DNA of 64,000 bases from Dasyornis broadbenti (Eukaryota; Chordata; Aves; Passeriformes; Dasyornithidae). The notes under the pieces are model-generated. The model searched no databases. It was not told where the DNA came from and saw nothing but the letters and a program-made list of their open reading frames with translations. Position numbers and translations under genes: made by a program. Where the stretch lies: assembly GCA_013397935.1 (NCBI GenBank), contig VZRN01001126.1, positions 65,481 to 129,480 on the forward strand, in the 5' to 3' direction. Numbering within the stretch: the stretch's first letter is position 1; every line of letters begins with the position of its first letter. This document shows, in pieces, positions 24,849-36,199 of the stretch.

Positions 24849-24920
24849 GACACACACACACACACAAANAAGTCAACAGAAAATGTTAAGTTCTCTTAAA
24901 AAGGAAAAAAAAAAAAAAAA
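24849..24920. repeat. (CA)n microsatellite and adjacent poly-A, with one undetermined base
   Basis: A CA run of about nine units ends at 24866, followed by AAANA with an undetermined base at 24869. A pure A run spans 24905-24920. The N shows that the assembly or base call is uncertain here. Confidence 0.95.
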
Positions 24921-25082
24921 GAAGAGAAAATGGAAAAGACTATTCAGCTTTTTGAGAGATGGAGGAATCTGAAGTGTACATTAACTTTCTGAAGTCAGCA
25001 GACTGATATCTGGTGGTCTGGGAAATGCCTGCAGTTTGACAGCTAGATTGTTCCTTTAGGCACAGTCATAAACTGGGGATGA

Positions 25083-26050
25083 GTGAAGGAAAGTAACACC
25101 TGTGGAGCTGCCTATGGTGGCAAGAATGGGGCAGGAGACCTGGTGACAAAAGACATAGAGAAAGTTGAACTATTCAATGCCTTCTTTGCCTCATTCTTTA
25201 CTGATAAGACTGGCCTTCAGGAGTCCTGGGGCTCTCAGAGCAAGAGGAGGATCTGGAGCAGGAAATACTCCTGCTCAGTGAAGAAGGTTCGGGTTTGGGA
25301 ACATTTAAACCAACTGGGCATACCCAAGTGCATGGGTGCCGGGGGGGACAAGTGCTGGGGCAACTGACCAATGTCCTTGTGAGGGTGCTCTCAACTATCT
25401 TTAGAAGACTGTGGTGATCCAAAGTTCCCAAGGAAAAAGGCAAACGTCACTGCAATCTTCAGGAAGATCAGGAAGGATCTAAGGAAGTACAGGATGCTCA
25501 GCCTCACCTGAGTCCCTGGGAAGGTTATGGGGCAAATCCACCTGGAAACCATTTCCAAACATCGCAAGGACAAGGAGGTGACTGGAAGCAGTCAGCAAGG
25601 ATTTGTGAAGGGGAAATCATGCCTGACCTACCTGACATCCTTCTACAAAAGATGGCTGGATTAATGAGAAGAGTGGAAGTTGCTTATCTTGACTCTAGTA
25701 AGGCTTTCAACACCATCTCCCATAATACCCTCACAGGCAACCCAAGGAAATGTAGGCTGGATAAGCGGACAGTGAGACAGGCTGGGAAAAGGCTGAGCTC
25801 CAGGCTTACAGGGTTGGGATCCGCAGCACAGCTCGCTGCCAGTCACCAATGGTGCATCTGATTCTGGGGCCACTTTCTTCATCAGGGGCCTGGCCGATGT
25901 CCAGGGGTCACCTGGACAGGGGTGATGCACCAGGGTCGTGCTGCCAGGCAGAGGGACCTTGACAGGCTGACAGGAGCCTCAGGAGGCCCAGCAAAGGCAG
26001 CTCTCACTCTTCAGGTGCAGTACAACATTCCCTGACTGGCGATGGTTGAA
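25083..26050 (+). pseudogene. Decayed CR1 LINE ORF2 (reverse-transcriptase region)
   Basis: Translation in shifting frames gives fragments matching the CR1 polyprotein in the right order: GAGDLVTKDIEKVELFNAFF (25131 on), DKTGLQES, a degenerate KSMGPDG-like segment near 25310, SSQQGFVKGKSCLTYL-like residues near 25590-25630, and VEVAYLDSSKAFNTISHNTL near 25677-25736. The last corresponds to the reverse-transcriptase motif A region, where the Asp of YLD is retained. Further on an RDLDRL block appears near 25950. Several frameshifts, stops and internal deletions (no recognisable ADD catalytic box) make it non-functional. The orientation is sense to FBLN1, and the 3' tail is missing. Confidence 0.88.
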
Positions 26051-26339
26051 GCATTGCATTTTCAAAGGTAGGACACGTTAAGCAGGTAGGAGCTGATTCA
26101 CTTCCCTGGACAGTATAGATCAGTAAGTACTCAAGTAACGATGTTGGCAGAGCAATTTAAGCACTGAAAGTCATTACTTTAGCACAACCTTTTGGAATAG
26201 AGAGAAGCCTTTAGGAAAGGAATTGAGTTTAACTTTAATGCAAAATGCTTTCTCAGTAACTCCTTACCATTTATCCCACATTTATTCAGTTCATGGTCAG
26301 TTTTCAGGTGACCACAGATCATACAATTAAACAGTGATT

Positions 26340-26356
26340 AAAAAAAAAAAAAAAAA
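26340..26356. repeat. Poly-A run
   Basis: Seventeen consecutive A residues with no recognisable element upstream. A retroposed origin cannot be shown. Confidence 0.9.
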
Positions 26357-27679
26357 GGCAAATTTTCCTAATTGAGTGTTTGTTTCCAGAAAAAGTTAGT
26401 ACTTGTCTCCAATGTCAATGGTGAAGTGTTGCACTAATGAAAACAGGGTCATACTGCTGGATTCACCTGGCAGTAACCAGCCACACGTCTCTTTGTTAAC
26501 TTGCCACCTTAGAAGAATCACAGAAGGGACACTGTGTGCTTTTTGTGAGCACAGAGGAAAACAAAAAAGGTGGGGTTTCACTGTCCTTTGGTACGTGATG
26601 ACCGGAAAAAGCAATATATAGCTGTAACCCTATGGGGTAAGCGATGGGAAGGGGGCAAGAGGAACAAGAGCTCTCGTGCTTGTTCCTTAACACAAAGATT
26701 GAAATGTGGTTGAGGGAATTGATCCCAATTTTGATAGCTGCATTTATTGTATTTTCCTGAGCGTAGCCCACAGGTTATTTGGAAGAACAACTTTTGATTT
26801 GGCAGTAGTTGGGATTGTTGATATATCCACAATTACATGTGCCTGCATCTGCAGGCAAGGCAAGAGGAGTTTCACTGCAGCACGTGCCCTCTCCCAGCAG
26901 GCACCAGATACAGCCCCCACCATCAGCCTCTGATTCCTTGCCTGCTCCACTAACATTTCTCTGCTTGATTTTTTGGGAGATCCTTAAAAATTTAGGATCT
27001 CTGAAGCTTTTTTTGAGGTATGGGTGCAATTTATGTCTGTTCTGTGCTCTTTATGATGACACAGATTTAAATATTTGACTAGACTCAAGAATCAATCCCT
27101 GTGGAAAATCCTGCAAGCTTCACCTCTGCAACAGAAAATGTAACATAATGCAACCTCTCTAGCAACCCAAAATATTCTTTTCTTGTGGCAGTGTGAAAAT
27201 AAGCTGCTTTGGTTCTGCTTTGCTTTTTGCACTCCGTGGAGATCCCTCTTAGGAGAACTTTCTCTAGAAAAAATGCAAATGCAGTGTTCAGCAAGGGGTG
27301 TGAGGAAGGTCCCCTGGGAGTGTAATTGCAGCAGATTTTGTGGCTAGCAGTGAAGAAAAGGCAGAAAGGTTTTTTTCAAAGAGGAGTGTTTTAAGGAACT
27401 TAGCATAGAAGTCAGAATTAGGATTGTGGCGGCAAGATGTGAGTGCATGAAAATGCAGGGACTTGTCACCCAGAATGGGTTAATGTGGTTACAAAACAGC
27501 AGTGCTTCTCCTCAGTTGAAAATGGAGCTTCTTAGCAAATCAGCTGCCTAATGCAGCAGTACAAGCAGAAACCAAACACAGAGGTGAATTGCCTGAGGGT
27601 GTCACATATTTCAAAGCAGAGAAATGTAATGATATCTTAAAGGGGTATAGACAAGCCAAGGAATACCTGTGGCATCTAG

Positions 27680-28075
27680 AGAACATCTTGTGAGGAGCTG
27701 CTGAGGGAGCTGGGGGGGCTCAGGCTGGAGCAAAGGAGGCTCAGGGGGAACCTTCTGGCTCTGCACAGGAGGGGGCAGCCAGGGCAGGGTCGGGCTTTGC
27801 TCCCACGGAACAGGGACAGGATGAGAGAGAATGGCCTCAGGCTGTGCCAGGGGAGGTTTAGATTGGATGTTAGGGAAAATTCCTTCACTGAAAGGGTTGT
27901 CAAGCATTGTAACAGGCTGCTCAGGGAGGTGGTGGAGGCACCAGTCCTGGAGAGATTTAACCGATGTGTGGATGTGGCACTTGGGGACATGGGTAAATGA
28001 TGGCCTTGGCAGTGCTGGATTAATGGTTGGACTTGATCTTAGTGGCCTTTTACAATCGAAACAATTTTATGGTTG
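27680..28075 (+). mobile_element. CR1 LINE 3' fragment
   Basis: Well-preserved CR1 in sense. Landmarks are GCTGCTGAGGGAGCTGGG, a CAGGCTGGAGCAAAGGAGGC block, GGGGAGGTTTAGATTGGATG, TTCCTTCACTGAAAGGGTTG, CAGGGAGGTGGTGGAGGCAC, GGATGTGGCACTTGGGGACA and GGTTGGACTTGATCTTAGTG. The terminal repeats near 28060 are eroded. It includes the end of ORF2 and the 3'UTR, and is 5' truncated. Confidence 0.93.
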
Positions 28076-28929
28076 TCTCTGATTAAAATACTAGAAATGC
28101 TGCTGGAAGGCTTAGGAATATTAACAACGTTATCCTTGCTGTCTTATTTATCCCATCTTCTCCGATAAGCAAAGCCTTGATAAGCCAGTGACAGCGACTC
28201 AGATTATTGGCTGTTGTCATTGCTCTCACTTAAAAATACATATCATGTATTATTTTGGCTGTTGTCCTCACTACACATGGTGACATGCTTTACCTTAGAA
28301 AAAATCAAAATACAAACCATGAAAAAAGAAACAGGACAGGAGAGAAGCTCAGTGTTCTAATTACAGAGCTTTAGGAGTTGGACCATGGTCAAACTATTAC
28401 TGTGACATCTAAAAACCTTCTGCCTCTCACTCTGAGGCTGTTTGCTTACACAGATCAGCAGGTGGAAAGGATTGCCATAGACCCTGTTTACGATGAGGGT
28501 AAAGTGTGCAACAGAAAGAAATCTTATCATTGTTTCCTTAAAGGAGGTCAGCAATCCATGAAGATACCCAAACAGATTTGGGACGTGTAATGACATCTGT
28601 GTTCTGTTAACAGAGCAGCAAATCCTGCGCTTGCAGGTGAGCTGACGGAAGGCATTCTGCCTGGCCTGTGACACGTGGCGTTTTCTGCAGGCTGAGTTTG
28701 TATTCGGGTCACAGATTAAGGACCAAAGGAATGAACAGCACCAGCAGCTCATCAGGCAGGAGGGTAGCAGCACTGGTAGATGTGCCCAAAGCCAAGACAA
28801 CACAGATGCTCGAGCTTGCCTGACACACAGCATTCAGCAGCAGGGGCAATCTCCATATTCATTTATGGTCAAGGGGTCAAGGGTTCACCCTCTTCTAATA
28901 TAGACATATTTTCTCCTGGTTTTTCATCT

Positions 28930-28963
28930 TATTTTTTTCTTTCTTTCTTTTTTTTTTTTTTTT
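28930..28963. repeat. T-rich simple sequence
   Basis: A stretch of T broken by three C residues (TTTC steps) and ending in about twenty T residues. Confidence 0.9.
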
Positions 28964-31489
28964 GGTGCAAAATGCTAACATAGCTGAAGTCTAATATTGT
29001 TGGAAAAGGATTGGGGTGAACTTGCTTAAATGAACTCACCTTCTTTGCCCGCTGTAGAGCCGGTGGCTGTGGTCCCTGAGAGGACCAAACAGGGGCATGT
29101 GAAAGCTCTCACTCTGCCTTGTTTTCAAGTCATCTCCCGAGCAGCACCACTGTGCTCCTGACGTCCTGCAGTGACTCACAGGACAGCGGGCACTGCTGCA
29201 GAGCCCCAGGACTGAGTCCCAGTCTGCAGTTATCCCCATGGCAAATCTGAGTGGCTCCATCCAGCTACTTTGGATTTAGACGGGTAGAAAGGAGATCAAA
29301 AAGCAGCTGCTTAATTTTTACATTTCCTGACTTTTCAGGGCATTTAAAAATTGTAACCTTCCTGTTACAGTAAGGTATGTTTTTATACTTAGCGTTCAGC
29401 TATAAATGCTGACAGCTGCCAGACCACAAATCTGGACCCATTAGTTTGCCAAAGGCGATAGAGAAGCAGCGTGGTTATGCAAATGTTTCAGCGTCTCACA
29501 AATCCATGTCACTTAAAAACATCCGGAATTATTAAATGTGGCTTCTTCAAATGTGTTCTGGGCTAAATGCTTTTGAGATATTGACCGATTCCTTGAGGCA
29601 TGTGTGTGAATTGCACGGACCAGGCCTGGATCTCAAGATTTTTCTTTAGACTTCTGTTTGTGTGAGACAGCCTAAGGCACTCCTGGTCTTGTTTGGGTCT
29701 GGCAGAGCTGTGCCTCCCTCACAGGTGACGTGAAAGGTCAGGAGGGAATCAGACACAGGAAACATCTTGCATGGTTTCCACCTGCTTTTGTCCTTGAGTT
29801 TGGTGGAGAAAAATACTCAGGTTGTCCATTTTAGCACTTGTCACGAAACAAAAATGCAAAGCTCTCAAGGAGTGAATCTGCCAAGAACAGCAAACCTCTC
29901 TTATGCTTTTGTCCAGTAGAACATTTCAAGGGTTTCTCTTGACTCTTTTTTTTTTTCATTCTGCCCATTCAGAATGAATGCATCCTTACATATATGCTGT
30001 AGCACAAAGCCACCTGCCTCTACCATCCTGTTCATTTAACAGGGTAGAAGTGAAATAGTTCCTGCAGTGGTGGTCATTTCAGGACCAGAACATTGGCACA
30101 ACAAACCAGAGAAATAACTGCTGTGAGACTATTGTTTCTTTTTATATTCCCTCAATTTCTTGCTTCAGTATAGCTGTCAGCATCTGTGGCATTCACTTCT
30201 CAAGCCATTTTACAGACTGGATTTTCAAACTGCAGCAAGAGAACTGTGTGAAAAGGCTCTGCCACATGGACCGCAGTGTTTGCCCATTGCAAACGTTTTT
30301 TCCTGCCTGTTAGCAGGACACATCCCAACAGGAATGAGATCGGTACTAACGGCTTTGAATGCTCTGTCAGGGATGTGTGAATGGATGCCATAGTGTGGCA
30401 CAGCACAGCAGAGAAAACACCTTTTACAATCCCACCTCTGGAGCGGAGTAGACTCTAGTGGAGTAGGGCAGAAAACGTAGAATCCTGTACTAGGATTGCT
30501 AAATGAAACCAGCAGCCTTTGTTCTCTAAGGCTTGATGATGACTGTAGGAGCTGCTCACGGGGTTGGCTGCAGATCGCCAGCACTGAGGGATTTCAGTGC
30601 TGTGCATTTCCGTGGTTCTCAATCAGAGCAGTGTCTGCAATAATGGGATGTGTTGTTAGCAAAATGCTTTAAATGCTACCCTAAAGGGAGGGCAATTTTA
30701 GCAAGGTTTTTCTGTTTCAATGCATCATCTGCCAAGCCCAGTCATTTTTATAAGGTATAGGAGAGTAGCCAAGAAAGCTAAAGAAAATAAAAGCATATAT
30801 ATATATGTATGTGCATATAAATTGTAGGGGGCAGGATGCTTAAAAAGTGAATTCATCAAATATGGCAGGCAAAGTGACTGTGGTGAGAAGTTTGCAATTT
30901 CACTGCATGCTGAAGATATTAGTTAGTGTTTGAACAGGACAGAACTGTAATGTCATCACTGCCTTTGGAAAAGGTGCTGACAGCCTGCATAAGCAAACGT
31001 TTATGTCTCCCATCAGATCTCAGGCCAGCGTGTTCGTAGGGAACGGCTCTGGGAGCTCGGCTGAGACTTCCATGGTGATACTGGTGTGCCGCCTGCTTGT
31101 GAAACATAATCCCAGCATGCAGGAGGAATACATCTTAAATCATCCTTCCTTAAACTGTGCATTTCCTTCTCAATCAAACACCCTGTCAGAGCAGTCTGCT
31201 GTCAGAAGGAGGTGTCTGTATGGGGATCCCCACCAGGCTCCCTGTGCCTGCTGGCTGCCCTTGGCTTCATGTGATTTTGCCGTTTGGGGGCATCCTTTCA
31301 GATGTGAGCAGTTTGGTAGCTGCCTACTCTGTAACACCAGGCCTAGAAAATAAACAAGGAGTGAGAACGTGTTTAGGACCTGATCTGGAGCCTTTGGAGT
31401 CCAAGGCGAAGCTTGTGTTGACTTTCTTTTGTAGGTCTGAAGCTGCATCACTGGTCTGTGTAGCCACATCGCATCAAAGCACAAATACC

Positions 31490-31850
31490 TCCTCGTGACC
31501 CAGATGTGCCTCCCCAGGTCCCTCCCACACCCTGCCCAGAGCCCAGGAGCCCAATGTCAGCTCCTGTCCCTGCCTGAGCAGTGCTGGAAGAGCTCTGGTC
31601 TCTGGCTGCCTCACAGCTGAGGCTCAGCTTGTTCTGGAACCTGCCCCACATGTTGCCTCCTCAGTTTGACTTTGTCCCGGCGTTGTCCACGAACCAGGCT
31701 GGGATCTGGGCTCTGGCTGTCCCTGGCCTGCCCTGCTGCCCGGCTGGGAGTGGCACAAGCCCTGCCCTGCCACCCCCTGGGGACTCCAGCAGTCTCCATC
31801 CTGCTGTGCCTGGCACTGGGGCTCCTCCATGGCAAACCAGCAACAGGACT
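31490..31850. other. GC-rich unclassified segment in the last FBLN1-D intron
   Basis: The segment is markedly richer in C and G than its flanks, with few stops in several frames on both strands. It is full of CCTGCCC, GCTGGG and CTGTCCCTG words but shows no recognisable domain. The open frames follow from base composition rather than coding. It may be an old repeat such as an LTR, but I see no clear terminal repeats. Confidence 0.4.
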
Positions 31851-32534
31851 TGAGAGGGCTCAACTTACTTGTCCCGTACTGCTTCCCTCCTTATCAAACC
31901 CTGATGCTGGTGAAGGAATGGCCACCATCCACGTGAGGAATGACGCAGGAGCAGATGCAGGGATAGCCCCCTTTGCTCACTAAACTTTATTCCCGTGGTG
32001 TCCAGTGGGGTTGTCCATCCATGATGCAGCACACTAATGATTTACAGATTGGTATCATCTGCTGCTCATAGGGGAAGGGTTGATTTTACTGATGCATTAC
32101 AGATGGTTTCCACTGTTCCAAATGAAATGGGGTTTTCAACACGATACCAGGATTTGCATGGCATTCACAGGTGTGCCTCAGAGCAATATGTGTTCTGGGT
32201 TACCCAGGAAAATCTCCTTCTGCCCAGTGTAAAAGCAGTGTCCCCAGCATGCTTATTGAATTTATGTCTCCAAATAAGAGGTAAAAAAAAAAAATTACTG
32301 ATTTCAGAATATATAGGAAGGTTTTGCCATTTGCAACATTTTAGTGCTTATTCTAGATCTTCAAGGCATTTTGATTCAAAAGTTGTATTTTATTCTTATT
32401 TTGTAAGCTTTCTTGCAAGCCGTTTACAGAGCCAACAGATAAAATACCTTTCCCTGAACACCAAGGGCGGTGCAGCTCCTCCAGACTTAGCTGCTTCTCC
32501 TGCTAATCTCAGCAACCTTTTTCTGTCCCAACAG

Positions 32535-32674
32535 GTGTAGTTCGCCAGGTGAGGCCCATCATAGGACCTTTCCATGCCGTCCTGAAACTGGAGATGAACT
32601 ACGTCATGGGTGGGGTGGTGTCTCACCGCAACATCGTCAATGTCCACATCTTCGTGTCTGAGTACTGGTTCTGA
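32535..32674 (+). CDS. FBLN1: FBLN1 isoform D terminal coding exon
   Basis: After CCAACAG, GT completes the Gly codon. The exon then reads VVRQVRPIIGPFHAVLKLEM and continues to HRNIVNVHIFVSEYWF, stopping at TGA 32672-32674. The three D exons give 137 residues after the branch point, equal to mammalian fibulin-1D. The end block NVHIFVSEYWF is diagnostic of the family and aligns with FIAKLFIFVSAQL of the C form. It completes the fibulin-type C-terminal domain. Confidence 0.97.
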
Positions 32675-33707
32675 GGGACACCCACAAGCAAGTGCTCCAG
32701 CCCGAAACCTTACCACGAGCTATTATGTCATATACTTGTTTGTAAATCCCAATAGTGTTCTTTTTTGTTTTCTTTTTAAATATTTGGTTTATAGTTTAAG
32801 ACAAATAACAAGCTATTACATTGATTAGACATAGGGTGGAGCAAAATAAGTGAGCCTGATGTAGTTGTTTGTATAAAAAAAGTAGTGTGTAAAAGTGCTC
32901 GGCTGCCTGGTGAAATTTAAAACTTTTCTAAATGTTTGAGCAGATGTCAACTACTGCTCCTTGGCCAGATTACCTGAGTGACAGGCTGTGGAACAAAACA
33001 GATGTCAGAGTTCATTGGCATGAGCAAGCATATGGTGTCTTTGGATGGAAGAAGTTGGATAAGGATTAATAATTTCACCTCAAATTAACTGCCTTGAAGA
33101 GGATTGTCAGAGAGTGATAAATAATTGGGTTTGGGCCCTCTGAATAGGCCCCCAGAATTGCTAATAATTCCTGAAAAGCTCAGCCTGGGTATTGAAGAAG
33201 TGCCATTCAGCTGATGCTACAGATGAAGTGCAAAAGGAACTAGAAATAGTAAGAGACTAACAAGATATTGCACATATTAAAAAAAATACTCCTTTTTTTT
33301 TTTGGTACTTATTATTTGATTGTAAGATTATGTTTGATTCTAATTAAACAAGTACCTCTCATTGAAATTAATCTGCTACAAGAACACAGCATATTGCTTA
33401 AATTTCAATCTCATCTGTACTCAGAAATACATGAAATACATGTACATCAGAAACTCAGACTTTATCTCCTTTCTGTTGTAGAGCTCCATTCCATTTTAAA
33501 ATTGGTAATAAAATTAGCATGTTAAACTGTACATTTCCTATGCACCAAACCAAGGCATATGTAATAATATAATGAAAATCTCACAAATAAATGAATGTTT
33601 AATGTATTTTCTGGGCATCAAAATAATGTATCTTTTTTATTACAGAACAGAAAAGAAATAACTCCTTGTTTCAGTTTGTTACGTTTGTTAAGATATGAGG
33701 AAATAAA
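32675..33707 (+). terminator. FBLN1-D 3'UTR with candidate polyadenylation signals
   Basis: AT-rich sequence follows the D stop codon. Canonical AATAAA hexamers occur at 33507-33512, 33586-33591 and 33702-33707, and T/GT-rich sequence follows the second one (TGTTTAATGTATTTTCTGGG). The signal at 33586 looks the best placed, but which is used cannot be decided from sequence. The resulting 3'UTR would be about 0.85-1.05 kb, much longer than the roughly 100-nt UTR of isoform C. Confidence 0.65.
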
Positions 33708-33829
33708 GAAGGTCAGATGGGAAATACTCCAAAGTATGCCATGGTTTCTGCTAGCCAGTCGAATGGTATGATACAGCAGTTGTAAACGAATTCATCTATT
33801 CCCCACTCAAACCAGACCTCCTCAGTCAT

Positions 33830-34010
33830 TATTGGCCCCAGGCATGGAACGGGGTGCCTTGAGAAGCTGTGGTTGCCCCTGGATCCCTGGAACTGTCCAA
33901 GGCAGGGCTGGACAGGGCTTGGAGCAACTTGGGATAGTGGAAGGTGTCTCTGGAGATGGCAGGGGGTGGGACTGGATGAGCTTTGAGGTCAGTGTGATCC
34001 TACTACCTTC
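33830..34010 (+). mobile_element. CR1 LINE 3' fragment
   Basis: In sense it carries AGAAGCTGTGGTTGCCCCTG, GATCCCTGGAACTGTCCAAG, GGGCTTGGAGCAACTTGGGA and TAGTGGAAGGTGTCTCTGGA, the same subfamily signature as the copy at 36200-36618. The terminal octamers are lost. It begins about 120 bp after the last FBLN1-D poly(A) candidate. Confidence 0.93.
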
Positions 34011-34957
34011 GTTTTTTAAATGAGTGTTTGTGGTTTGGGTCTGTTTGTGAGGATGTTATTGATGCAGAAAACAGCAGGTGCTAGCTGTGGCAGAAAACAA
34101 GAGGGCTCTGAGGGATGTTTCTGTGAGCACCAGCCTCGAGCAGCCCTCTTGCAGTGTTTCAGCAGCTTGGATTTAGGAGCCCAGAAATGGCTTTCACAGG
34201 GATGCTGACACGTGACTTTTCTATATTCTGCGGTGGTGCTAAGCCACATCGCGTAGGAAAATTGTATCCGTGTTTGTATTCACTGGCTGGGAATGGAGAT
34301 GTTCATGTCATGCCCACATTGCCTTTTTCTTACCCATCTGAGCTTGACAACTCATCTCCCAGGTCTCAGTCTTGGCACCGGTGAGCGCACTAATGCAGCC
34401 GGACAGGGAACCCACCCGCGGGATGCTCTCACCACCTCGGATGGGCTTTCACAGAAGTTAAACAAAGCACCAGCTCCTTTGCCATCAGCTGTGTCACACA
34501 CGGAGCCGGTGGTGGTTGGCCGTGGTTGGTGTGGTTCATGTAACCCTTTTTTAGCTTGTGAATTGTGACAATACCACTCGTAAGAACAGTGGGGAAAATA
34601 TTAACACAGTGGGAAAAAGGTACCCTTATCTACTTTTTGCACCGTCATCTCAAAATAAGGAAACACTGACAGCAGAGTAACTTCTTCTGGGGGCTTTCAG
34701 AATAATTCTAAGGTGGTTCAAAGCAGCCATGAGAGACAAGGCTGTTGGAATTCAGCAGAATCAAAATAAATGTTCTCCTTAATATAATTTTCTTTCTTCC
34801 TTTTTGAAAAAACCCAAAAATCTGCAAGTAACTGTATTCTGCAATTTCTTTCTACTGTGGGCAGACCTACTGTCTGTGTCTTCTGATCTGTTTTCTATAG
34901 CAAGGTTTGAGTTTGGGTCCATTGGCTGCCTCTTCCCTTTTAATTTTTAGTACATTC

Positions 34958-35098
34958 AACATCAAGAGCTCAAGAAGCATTTGGAGCACTCTGAGGCACA
35001 TGTTGTGAATCTTGGGGTGTCCTGTGCAGGGCCAGGAGCTGGACTTCGATGATCCCTGTGGGTCCCTTCCAGCTCAGGATATTCTATGGTTCTATGGT
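34958..35098 (+). mobile_element. CR1 LINE 3' tail, different subfamily
   Basis: It reads CATCAAGAGCTCAAGAAGCA, GGGGTGTCCTGTGCAGGGCC, GATCCCTGTGGGTCCCTTCC and ATATTCTATGGTTCTATGG. The terminal octamer repeats are present. The 3'UTR differs from the other copies here, so it is a separate CR1 subfamily. Confidence 0.92.
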
Positions 35099-35152
35099 AA
35101 CTAATTTAACATATTCCTTTTGATTTGTAGAAAAGGCATTATCTCTGAAAGA

Positions 35153-35169
35153 AACAACAACAACAACAA
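35153..35169. repeat. (AAC)n microsatellite
   Basis: About five AAC units. A similar short (AAC)n run occurs at 39611-39625. Confidence 0.85.
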
Positions 35170-36199
35170 AATCCTTCTCTTCCCTAAACTGGCATTTTTG
35201 CTGGCTCTTCAAAAGATGTCAGCGGAGGTCTCCCAGGGATGCTCATTCCAAGGGCTCGCAGCCAGTCACCCTCAAAAACAGCAGCTGATTGCTCTCTCTT
35301 GGCCAAGGCTGGAGCAAGCACGGTTTTGATGTAACTGCCAGAGCCCCTCCAGGTTGGCCAGCACATGCCACGGGTTAAGGAATGCTGTTTTCCCTAGGGA
35401 AAGGGACCAGAATGTGATTTATATCGCAGGCTCCTGAGTTTGGCTGAGGTTTCCAACCCGCCTGCAGGCAGCCCCGTGCCCCACCTGCCTCTGCGCCCTC
35501 AGCTCCTGCCACCCCAGCCAGGGCTCCCGGGCTCCCTGCAGAGGATGGGGAGGATGCCGTTCCCTCCAGCTCCCCTCTGATCCCTCCAGAGCAGGGCTCT
35601 CCACTCTGACACAGCAAGGAATGCCAGAGCCCTTCCCACACCACTTCTGCTCTCAGAGTGCCTTTGTTCCTGCTGCCTGCGGTGAGCGCGGGAGGTGTGA
35701 GGCTGCCTGGAAATTGCTGCTCCAAGAGAGAGACATAAAGTACACCCACTGAGTCTCCAAAACATTGGCCTGATGAAAGATTTTTTTATTCCTGCTGTGG
35801 CTGAGAATGCGCTATCTCTTCTGTAATGAGCCCCCTTTTTTTTGCTTTCACCTTATCCTATTTCATTGCTTTTTTTCCCTCTTCCTTTCCCTTATTGAAT
35901 TCTCCTCTCCCTCTCCACATTTTCACTCCCTGCATCCATCTTCTTTTTTTCTATCAATGAGTGTTCACTTGTAACTGAGCAACTGACATTCAACATGATC
36001 ACCAGATGCCGGAGAGAGGTCTTGAACCAGCTGCAGGCAGAAAACCCATCCTGGAGTGACTGCAGAGAGACAAAGGCACATTTGCTTTCACACCCAAATG
36101 TTTTACCATGATACTCTGAATCACATCCAGATCATGCCAGGATGGACACTTCCATGGGATAATTTCTGGCCACCTTCTTTTAAACTTCATTCTTGGAGC

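Larger units (their letters stand above)
17440..32534 (+). other. Last FBLN1-D intron (15.1 kb)
   Basis: Long terminal intron with a GTGAGT donor and CCAACAG acceptor. It contains three sense-strand CR1 fragments (22030-22110, 25083-26050, 27680-28075), two CA microsatellites, poly-A and poly-T runs, a GC-rich unclassified segment near 31500-31850, and otherwise unique AT-rich sequence. No second gene or RNA gene is recognisable on either strand. Confidence 0.8.
1..33707 (+). other. FBLN1: FBLN1 gene, 3' portion (overview)
   Basis: Seven coding exons of fibulin-1 lie here in order on the + strand: EGF-like exons 220-339, 1175-1306 and 1842-1965, the isoform-C terminal exon 9964-10318, and isoform-D exons 15306-15448, 17308-17439 and 32535-32674. 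All junctions have AG acceptors and GT donors and the phases match. The first two EGF exons start and end in phase 1. The third ends with two bases of a Thr codon, completed by the first T of either the C exon or the first D exon. The C tail is 117 residues and the D tail 137, the same lengths as in mammalian fibulin-1C and -1D. The 5' part of the gene (signal peptide, anaphylatoxin-like modules, earlier EGF modules) lies upstream of the window. Fibulin-1 is a secreted matrix and basement-membrane protein that binds fibronectin, laminin and other matrix partners. Confidence 0.96.

Noticed and set aside
26340..26356. Poly-A run as the tail of a retroposed pseudogene.
   Set aside because: No coding similarity or target-site duplication is visible upstream, and CR1, the main avian retroposon, does not leave poly-A tails.
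28357..28833. 158-codon minus-strand frame in the last FBLN1-D intron.
   Set aside because: No domain, no splice context, and residues unlike a known family. A chance ORF.
32037..32540. 167-codon open frame on the + strand running into the last FBLN1-D exon.
   Set aside because: It is in a different frame from the fibulin codons, crosses the splice acceptor, and has no recognisable similarity.
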